A stretch of 40,519 bases of DNA. It comes from Mucispirillum schaedleri. Its GTDB lineage: Bacteria > Chrysiogenota > Deferribacteres > Deferribacterales > Mucispirillaceae. The stretch spans positions 1 to 40,519 of the forward strand of contig CASEIN010000061.1 of assembly GCA_949287985.1 (NCBI GenBank), given 5' to 3'. This document shows, piece by piece, positions 34,944 through 40,519 of the stretch; within the stretch, counting starts at the first letter, position 1, and each line of letters begins with the position of its first letter. The position numbers were made by a program, and so were the translations under genes. The notes under the pieces are model-generated. The model did not search any database and was not told where the DNA came from. It saw only the letters and a program-made list of their open reading frames with translations.

Positions 34944-35705
34944 TTATATAATTTCTCTTAACTTATCTGCCTTATATTTGCATTTAGGGTAGTTTGAGCA
35001 TCTGTAATATTTACTTTTTTTATTTTTAATCTCTATTATATCACCATTACAGTGCGGGCATTTTGTAAGCCCTTTTTTCATATCTTTTATAAGCTTTCTA
35101 TGGTTAGCTTTACTTGTGCTGCTGTTTTTCTTAATATCATTATTAATTTTTCTTAAAGTTTTCTCATTTATTTTTTTCTTACAAGAAAGTAGTTTTTTCA
35201 TTAAGTCATTAAGATTATTTTCATTTATAATAAATGTATCAGGCATGCTGCCAGAAATATTTTCTATTTCACATCTATCACTAAAAATAATTATTGAATA
35301 GTATGGTATATCATAAGTTTTTGTAAGGAATTTTACAGCATTAATATGCACTTCATTTTGAAATACTGGGTTAAAAAATGTATGCTTTTCGCCATTTTCA
35401 TATATATGTTTCCATTCTTTTTTATCTATATTACCAGAAATTACACCACCATAGTTTTTACATTCAAAAACATATATACCAGTAGCATGAACAGCAAGGA
35501 CATCAAGTTCAGTAAGCCTTCCATTTTGACGTTTTATATAAATATTTTTATAAATATAGTTTTGATTAATAATATTTGCAAGCTTATTATATATTTTATT
35601 TTCAAAAGCATTTGCTTTATATAAACGATACCTTAAAGCTGCTAAAACTTTTAAAAATAAAATAAAAAATATGATAAACAGTATTAAAACAATAATAAAA
35701 TTCAT
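34944..35705 (-). CDS. NERD nuclease-related protein with membrane helix and C4 zinc finger
   Basis: A 253-aa protein with an N-terminal transmembrane helix (about 3-21), a NERD domain and a C-terminal zinc finger. NERD domains are diverged PD-(D/E)XK nucleases; D68 (TELDVL), E81 and K83 (FECKNYGG) fit the catalytic pattern. C216-x2-C219 and C236-x5-C242 form a topoisomerase-I-type C4 finger (CPHC, RCSNYPKCKY). GGGGAG is the ribosome binding site. It is the last gene of the minus-strand island, 48 nt after the PLD-like gene. A membrane-tethered DNA nuclease is inferred; NERD proteins are common in defence islands. Confidence 0.88.
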   Translation of the reverse strand: MNFIIVLILFIIFFILFLKVLAALRYRLYKANAFENKIYNKLANIINQNYIYKNIYIKRQNGRLTELDVLAVHATGIYVFECKNYGGVISGNIDKKEWKHIYENGEKHTFFNPVFQNEVHINAVKFLTKTYDIPYYSIIIFSDRCEIENISGSMPDTFIINENNLNDLMKKLLSCKKKINEKTLRKINNDIKKNSSTSKANHRKLIKDMKKGLTKCPHCNGDIIEIKNKKSKYYRCSNYPKCKYKADKLREII

Positions 35706-35753
35706 AATCTCCCCATATTTTATTTGATATAAGCATAAGAAATAATATTATAA

Positions 35754-36512
35754 TTATTTTTCAGATATAATGTAGGTAAAATCTTTTTTGATATTAAATA
35801 AATTTTCAAGACCACTTGTAAGGTTAATAGAAATATTATCATCAATAATAATATATCTATCATGAATAGTGTTATCAATAGGATATGGATGAATTTCATT
35901 ATAACCCTTTTGCTTAAATATAGTTTTTACTTCATCACAAGTTAAATCTCCATTCCCTTTTAAAGAGATTTTGATACTTTTCTTTAATTCATTTTCATTA
36001 AACCATTTTACTAACTTATTGATTACATCTACCTTATATAAAAACCTATCAATAATAGTAATTTGATTAGCATTTTTTATTAGGCTGAAAATATGCTTTT
36101 TTGTCTTTTCTCTACTATTGCCACTTTTGAGCTCATTTGCAAAAAAATGGGTTGATTTATCTTGTATACAAATTTTATGATAATCTAAGTTATTAAATGA
36201 ACTTGGGTGTTTTGTAAGCAATATTTTATACTTTGATTTTTCAAGCATTTCCTTATAAAATTCATTAGTATATAGTTCTTTATCATATTTAACTATTTTC
36301 CAAAAGCCACCACTATTTACCATTAATTTTTGTATTAAAGCATTTTCTTCACCAAGAAGTTTTATTAACTGTTCTTTTAATTGAATGTCTGTAATTATAA
36401 ACGGTTTAAAATGATTTAATAAGTTTGTTATAGTAAGTGAACTATACTCTTTATTTACATAAAACTTAAAAAAATCTTCAATTAAATTTTGCTCAAGAAC
36501 AATATATGCCAT
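35754..36512 (-). CDS. Phospholipase-D-like (HDR-motif) protein, possible effector
   Basis: A 252-aa protein. The N-terminal 130 residues are unrecognised. The C-terminal half has TIIDRFLY (about 152-159), then H217-D-R219-YIIIDD and S233-GLENL. This resembles the single HxR/K-type half-site of phospholipase-D-like domains such as the MIT_C group, where HDR is followed by a glycine-leucine turn. Catalysis is uncertain because the usual HxKxxxxD lysine is Arg here. It starts 10 nt after the ATPase stop (AAGGA before the ATG), so it probably works with it, perhaps as an effector or sensor. Confidence 0.6.
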   Translation of the reverse strand: MAYIVLEQNLIEDFFKFYVNKEYSSLTITNLLNHFKPFIITDIQLKEQLIKLLGEENALIQKLMVNSGGFWKIVKYDKELYTNEFYKEMLEKSKYKILLTKHPSSFNNLDYHKICIQDKSTHFFANELKSGNSREKTKKHIFSLIKNANQITIIDRFLYKVDVINKLVKWFNENELKKSIKISLKGNGDLTCDEVKTIFKQKGYNEIHPYPIDNTIHDRYIIIDDNISINLTSGLENLFNIKKDFTYIISEK

Positions 36513-36522
36513 TTATTTATCC

Positions 36523-37509
36523 TTAAAATATACTCATATATTCTTTTAAGGTAGCATCAAAAAAACCAGTAGGAAAATCTCTTAGTTCATTTTTTTCATC
36601 AACAAATCTTCCTTTTTGATCTGTATAAATAGCTTCAAAAGGTTTATTTATTTCTTTATATTGAAATACTACTTTATCATGGTCTATTATGCTTCTGTTT
36701 ACATTATAGCAAAGTTTATATATTAAATGTTCGCAGTGAGTTTCAAGTATAATTTGAACGCCTTTTTGGGCAATAAAAGCAAAAAAATCTGCCAGTTTAC
36801 TTTGGGCTTTTGGGTGCAGGTGCACTTCTGGGTTTTCAATAATTACAGTATCTCCGATTTTTGCAGTTAAGCAGGCAATCAGTATAGGAAATACCATACT
36901 TGTTCCAAAGCCAGTGTTTAAGGGGGAATATGCTTCCACATCATGCGGGGCTTGGTATGAAACTATTATATTATCTTGAATATTTTCTGTTTTCACAGTT
37001 GTGCCTAGTATGTGGTTTAGCCAATATGCAACTTGACTTCTTAAAGTAGTATTTTCCATATTATCAATAGCTAATTCACTTATATTATCATTTTGTTTCT
37101 GATGATAAAAAAATGGGGCAAGTCTACCTTGCATATCTATAAAATCATAGGTATTATTTATAGTTTCATATACTTTTCTTGGTCCAATTCTTTCAGCACA
37201 TAGCAAAGTAGGGTTAAATTGTAGAGTCGATGGGCTATCTGTGTGAACACTATGAGCACCATATGCTTTAACTACTGTATCACTATCATCTTTTAATTCT
37301 ATATATTTATAATCACCTAGAAGTCCATTAATTGCATTAAAATGATAATAACTAGTTTTATCAAAAGAACCATTTCCAAAAAATAACATTGCTCTTATGG
37401 CTGTTGATTTTCCACTGGAATTTTCACCACAAAAGACAGTTAATGGTCTTATATCTAAATTTTCATTTTCCAGCACTTTAAATTTTTGTATGTTTAAATT
37501 TTTAAGCAT
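36523..37509 (-). CDS. ABC-type ATPase, AAA_15/DUF3696 family
   Basis: A 328-aa RecF/OLD-like ATPase without a fused nuclease. Walker A GENSSGKST is at 28-36, an ABC-signature-like NTGFGTS at 198-204, Walker B TVIIENPE at 221-228, the HLHP block at 230-233 and the H-loop-like ETHCEHL at 256-262. The C-terminal FPTGFFD (312-318) is the mark of DUF3696. Such ATPases occur with varied effectors in phage-defence modules. Its start overlaps the DUF262 stop by 8 nt, strongly suggesting one functional unit with that protein. Confidence 0.9.
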   Translation of the reverse strand: MLKNLNIQKFKVLENENLDIRPLTVFCGENSSGKSTAIRAMLFFGNGSFDKTSYYHFNAINGLLGDYKYIELKDDSDTVVKAYGAHSVHTDSPSTLQFNPTLLCAERIGPRKVYETINNTYDFIDMQGRLAPFFYHQKQNDNISELAIDNMENTTLRSQVAYWLNHILGTTVKTENIQDNIIVSYQAPHDVEAYSPLNTGFGTSMVFPILIACLTAKIGDTVIIENPEVHLHPKAQSKLADFFAFIAQKGVQIILETHCEHLIYKLCYNVNRSIIDHDKVVFQYKEINKPFEAIYTDQKGRFVDEKNELRDFPTGFFDATLKEYMSIF

Positions 37510-38638
37510 ATTTTTCCTTTAATTCTTCTACTATATTTTTTAGTTTATCATAATGCTTTATCATTTGGTTTGCACCTTTAAATGATTCATCAAGCCTTAT
37601 TTGAAACCATTCTTGGTTTATTATATTATCCAATTCTTTTTTCCAAGTATCATTATCAATATGTATTTTATTAAGTAATGCTGCAGTTACAAAAAATAAT
37701 GATTCAAATAATACCATATTAAATACTGGCTTTTCTTCACTTCTTCTAAATGTTTGTTTTTTATATATTGTATGCAGTAATACCATACATTTTTTAAATA
37801 GATTTTTTATTTCATTAATATATTCATCAGTCATACTATTCATTATTCGCATATATCTTCCAAGAAAATCATCAAAATCATTATATAAGTCAGTTTTTAT
37901 TCTTGTATTTATGTTCTTTATATTTTCATCATTTTTCCAAAGATAAAATACTAATGCTCGTAAAATAATGTATCTATCTTTCATTCTTAATGGGTTTAGT
38001 TTGATAGCTACTGCATCATTAAATTCATCACATTCAGATAATTCTTTTAATAATTTTGTAGATTTTCCTTGATATAGAGCATGTCGCATTTCCTGCTTAT
38101 TAAGGGGAGTGCTGCCACTATTTATTCTTTCAAAAATATTTAATTTAATATATTCTGGTGTATTAGAGCTTATTACATTTACTTGTAATTGGTAGCGCTC
38201 AATTCTTTGCTGGTCATCTCTTTCAAGTTGTGAAAATTTCAGCCCATTTAGATTTTGAAGGTATGATAGATTTTTTAATGGGTACTTATCGTCCATAAAT
38301 TTTTTTATAGCAAATAATCTTTGGAGCCCATCAACTACACTTAAACCACCATTTTTATTTTCTGCAAAATAAAATAATGGTATAGGTATGCCCATTAAAA
38401 TAGATTCCATAAGTTTAGCTTTTTTTACATCATTCCAGATATTACTATTTCTTTGAAAATCAGGGTCTAAAACTATTTTATTATTATCAATAATTCTGTT
38501 CATTTCAAATATAGAAAAATTATTACGATTAAAATCTACTTTTACTGGATAATTATATTCTTGATTTAATAATGGTAAAAGGTCGCTGTCAAATACTTCA
38601 AGTTCTTTATCAATACTATCTTGTGATTTTTTGCTCAT
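37502..38638 (-). CDS. DUF262 (GmrSD-like, ParB-fold) protein
   Basis: A 378-aa protein with the DUF262 domain known from the GmrS part of type IV restriction enzymes. Diagnostic motifs are DPDFQRN (58-64), V102-DGLQR107 and FERINSGSTPLNKQEMRHALY. This ParB/Srx-like fold is proposed to bind or hydrolyse nucleotides. No DUF1524/HNH nuclease is fused at the C-terminus, which instead is a helical region of unknown role. GGGG lies 7 nt before the start. It overlaps the ATPase gene by 8 nt and lies 55 nt after the membrane-protein gene. Confidence 0.88.
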   Translation of the reverse strand: MSKKSQDSIDKELEVFDSDLLPLLNQEYNYPVKVDFNRNNFSIFEMNRIIDNNKIVLDPDFQRNSNIWNDVKKAKLMESILMGIPIPLFYFAENKNGGLSVVDGLQRLFAIKKFMDDKYPLKNLSYLQNLNGLKFSQLERDDQQRIERYQLQVNVISSNTPEYIKLNIFERINSGSTPLNKQEMRHALYQGKSTKLLKELSECDEFNDAVAIKLNPLRMKDRYIILRALVFYLWKNDENIKNINTRIKTDLYNDFDDFLGRYMRIMNSMTDEYINEIKNLFKKCMVLLHTIYKKQTFRRSEEKPVFNMVLFESLFFVTAALLNKIHIDNDTWKKELDNIINQEWFQIRLDESFKGANQMIKHYDKLKNIVEELKEKYA

Positions 38639-38693
38639 TATTTACCCCATTATTAATAATAAATACCAGTAAAAAAAATAAAAGTCAAAAGAA

Positions 38694-39278
38694 TTATTCA
38701 TCGTCATTATCGTTATCTTCTAATCTCTTGATAATTTTATTACTAATATCTTTATGAACAATGGTTAAATCTAGAAGTATTATATAATATATATGTATTG
38801 ACAGCAGTATATAATATAGTGCAGCAATATTAAAAGGGATACTATATACTATTATATTTTTGGGCATAAATACAACTAGTAGATTTAAAAATGCCATACA
38901 AAGTATGTAAATGATTATTATTAAAAATGCATAGATTATTGATTCTAATTTGAAAAAAATATTAGTAATAGGCTTATTTTTCTCTTTACTTTTTTTATAT
39001 ATGATAATTTGGTATTCTTCTTTATCATATATATAACTTTTTAACGTAGAAATAATATATGATTGCAATGCTAAAAAAAATGAGCCAATAGTAAGAAAAC
39101 TTACGAACAATTGTTTATTAATATCTTCATTATCCATAATATAGATAATGTGATTTACAATATCTAAATATTTAATATTTAAGTAATAAATTATACCAAA
39201 ACAAATTATTATAAGTGTTATAGGAAGTATTAATATTTTAAAGCAATATTCTCTTGATGATTTTAAATAATTTATCAT
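38694..39278 (-). CDS. Four-helix membrane protein of unknown function
   Basis: A 194-aa membrane protein with predicted helices at about 12-33, 57-78, 113-137 and 145-172, a lysine-rich cytoplasmic loop (about 85-110) and an acidic tail (EDNDNDDE). I recognise no family. Its start overlaps the stop of the 311-aa gene by 4 nt (ATGA), so the two are probably translated together. A small membrane protein paired with a larger soluble one recalls abortive-infection systems in which the membrane partner acts as the effector; this is inference only. Confidence 0.75.
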   Translation of the reverse strand: MINYLKSSREYCFKILILPITLIIICFGIIYYLNIKYLDIVNHIIYIMDNEDINKQLFVSFLTIGSFFLALQSYIISTLKSYIYDKEEYQIIIYKKSKEKNKPITNIFFKLESIIYAFLIIIIYILCMAFLNLLVVFMPKNIIVYSIPFNIAALYYILLSIHIYYIILLDLTIVHKDISNKIIKRLEDNDNDDE

Positions 39279-40210
39279 AATTGATTCATTAAACCCATAA
39301 TTGTATCCACAAATTCATTGTCTAAATCATAAAGATGTTTTTTATCTAGCATTTTTACTGCTTTATCATAAGGAAATTTATCAAGTTTTTCAAATGGTTT
39401 ATGATAATTAATTGTCCACTCATTGCCTTTTAAATCTTTTCCTGTTGCTGTAAGGTATTCAATTTGTTCATTACTATTCTTTAGCTGTTTTAGAAAGTTG
39501 CTTATTGCTTGGCGTGCCTCATGCAGTATATCTATTTTTTTGTATTTTTTATTATCCATTACTAATTGGATTCTCTCACTTTTTGTTTTAGTTGCAAGTG
39601 AAGCAAAAGCGCTTGTTTCTTTTGATAAATCAATAGCATAAGTAATACTATTTAATACTGCCAATTGACCCATTTTATCTAAAAATGATTCGCTACTTTT
39701 TAACAGTGTAATACAGATTGTTTTATTATATTTGTTTTTTATTTCTTTCTTTTTTTGTTTTTTTTCTGTATTATTAATATTTTGTTCATTAATAGTTTTG
39801 TTTAGTTCTCTCATTTTGCTTTTACGCAGAGAATTAATAAAATAATTGAATGAATGTATAGAAAATGCTCCCCTATATGATGAGAAGATACCTTTCCAAT
39901 TTGTTTTATTTATCACAAAATAATTAAAATCTATTACACTTTCTCCTTTATTAGTTGTAAGTGAGCTAAAAGTATCATTTTTCATTATAGCAGTTGTGTT
40001 CATTTTTTTATCAAAAATAATATTACCAATTAGATATTCAGTATTATCTACATATCTATTTGTAATATGTATATAATATGAGGCATCTCCTTTATTATAC
40101 ATTTTTACTGGTTGATTTAATGTAGTAAAATTATCTTGTATAAAAGGCGATAATATATCTAAAAAAATATCTGTATTATCAACAGAAAAACCATCAAAAA
40201 TAATATTCAT
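39275..40210 (-). CDS. Unrecognised 311-residue protein, first gene of the island
   Basis: A soluble-looking 311-aa protein with no signal peptide or membrane helix. A lysine-rich charged segment (about 130-165, KKQKKKEIKNKYNK) separates an N-terminal beta-rich part (FDGFSVDNTDIFLDILSPFI, SYYIHITNRYV) from a C-terminal helical part. I recognise no family. GAGGTG precedes the start and a well-spaced promoter lies 25 nt upstream. Its stop overlaps the four-helix membrane protein start. Size and partner recall the Kiwa pair (a four-helix KwaA and a roughly 315-aa KwaB), but I see no motif to confirm this. Confidence 0.75.
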   Translation of the reverse strand: MNIIFDGFSVDNTDIFLDILSPFIQDNFTTLNQPVKMYNKGDASYYIHITNRYVDNTEYLIGNIIFDKKMNTTAIMKNDTFSSLTTNKGESVIDFNYFVINKTNWKGIFSSYRGAFSIHSFNYFINSLRKSKMRELNKTINEQNINNTEKKQKKKEIKNKYNKTICITLLKSSESFLDKMGQLAVLNSITYAIDLSKETSAFASLATKTKSERIQLVMDNKKYKKIDILHEARQAISNFLKQLKNSNEQIEYLTATGKDLKGNEWTINYHKPFEKLDKFPYDKAVKMLDKKHLYDLDNEFVDTIMGLMNQL

Positions 40211-40233
40211 AATTCACCTCATGAGAATTTATG

Positions 40234-40263
40234 TATCATATGATATTTTTTAATTTATTGCAA
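40234..40263 (-). promoter_or_regulatory. Promoter of the minus-strand island with palindrome at the -10 box
   Basis: On the minus strand TTGCAA (40263-40258) and TATGAT (40240-40235) are 17 bp apart. The -10 box lies inside the perfect 12-bp palindrome TATCATATGATA (40234-40245), a possible operator for a dimeric repressor. The first start codon is at 40210, giving a leader of about 18 nt. Confidence 0.65.
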
Positions 40264-40354
40264 TAGGTTAATAGTCTGCTTCACCCCCATTTTTTTATTA
40301 AATATCTTATAAGTGATTAATATTATTTAAGAAAAAAGCGATTTTATATGGAAA

Positions 40355-40419
40355 AAGCCTCTAAAAATTGTTATAATTAATATTATCTGAAGTATTTCAA
40401 AAACAATTAATAGAGGCTT
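40355..40419. repeat. Inverted repeat before the last gene
   Basis: AAGCCTCTA (40355-40363) pairs with TAGAGGCTT (40411-40419). Inside it, AATTGTT (40366-40372) pairs with AACAATT (40402-40408). The 3' arm contains AGAGG, the probable ribosome binding site of the gene starting at 40423, so the structure could hide it in read-through transcripts. Such an arrangement is common at the ends of insertion sequences. Confidence 0.65.
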
Positions 40420-40422
40420 AAT

Positions 40423-40519
40423 ATGAAAGTAACAGAAATTGGTACAAAAGTAAAACAAAAAATTAGACTAGTTGCAGACCATTTAAAATCTAACTTAACA
40501 TGTCCAAAGTATAAGTTTG
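40423..40519 (+). CDS. Start of an unidentified gene (cut by the window end)
   Basis: An open frame begins with ATG 40423, 6 nt after AGAGG, and runs to the window edge (32 codons: MKVTEIGTKVKQKIRLVADH, then LKSNLTCPKY). It is too short to classify. The position beside an accessory island and the preceding inverted repeat make a transposase or other mobile-element gene possible, without direct proof. Confidence 0.45.
   Translation, partial: MKVTEIGTKVKQKIRLVADHLKSNLTCPKYKF

Noticed and set aside
37502-38638. Complete GmrSD type IV restriction enzyme
   Set aside because: Only the DUF262 part is present; no DUF1524/HNH nuclease motif is found in this gene or its neighbours.
38694-40210. Firm assignment to the Kiwa defence system
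   Set aside because: Size and topology are suggestive only; I cannot identify a KwaB (DUF4868) motif by eye and the gene order differs.
1-40519. CRISPR arrays, tRNA or rRNA genes
   Set aside because: No evenly spaced short repeats were noticed, and no tRNA cloverleaf or rRNA signature was seen. A covariance-model scan would be needed to exclude a diverged RNA.

Overview
The window is about 40.5 kb of AT-rich bacterial DNA with tightly packed genes, good Shine-Dalgarno sites and occasional GTG/TTG starts. A full division and cell-wall (dcw) cluster, a MurE with the DNPR motif typical of meso-diaminopimelate-adding enzymes, several lipoproteins, a probable outer-membrane protein and a CIRCE heat-shock operator point to a Gram-negative-type anaerobe or microaerophile. 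My best guess is a low-GC Deferribacterota member, Mucispirillum-like. This is inferred from gene content and base composition, not from a search.

Positions 1-17349 (+ strand) hold one long operon: mraZ, rsmH, an ftsL-like gene, ftsI, murE, murF, mraY, murD, ftsW, murG, murC, ddl, ftsQ, ftsA and ftsZ, followed by a GT-B glycosyltransferase. Together they make lipid II, carry out septal peptidoglycan synthesis and build the Z-ring. murB is missing from its usual place between murC and ddl. A perfect 12-bp hairpin lies just before the ftsZ ribosome binding site.

Positions 17350-24123 are accessory and mixed. They hold a HicAB toxin-antitoxin pair lying between a decayed DUF952 fragment and an intact DUF952 gene, and an exported leucine-rich-repeat protein with a cysteine-rich head and a Cys-containing C-terminal anchor. 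Also here are a lipoprotein, sfsA, a cold-shock protein with a strong promoter, a NusG_II/Gx-transporter pair and a putative outer-membrane protein.

Positions 24124-34943 hold a minus-strand group (lipoprotein, M3 oligopeptidase, AddB-like and AddA-like helicase-nucleases). Divergent from it is htpG behind a CIRCE element. A run of strong hairpins follows htpG.

Positions 34944-40422 are a minus-strand accessory island with the look of a defence island. In transcription order it holds an unrecognised 311-residue protein, a four-helix membrane protein, a DUF262 (GmrSD-like, ParB-fold) protein, an AAA_15/DUF3696 ABC-type ATPase, a phospholipase-D-like protein and a NERD nuclease with a zinc finger. 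A promoter with a palindrome at its -10 box starts it. The window ends inside an unidentified plus-strand gene whose ribosome binding site lies in a hairpin. The island is the best candidate here for an undescribed system.
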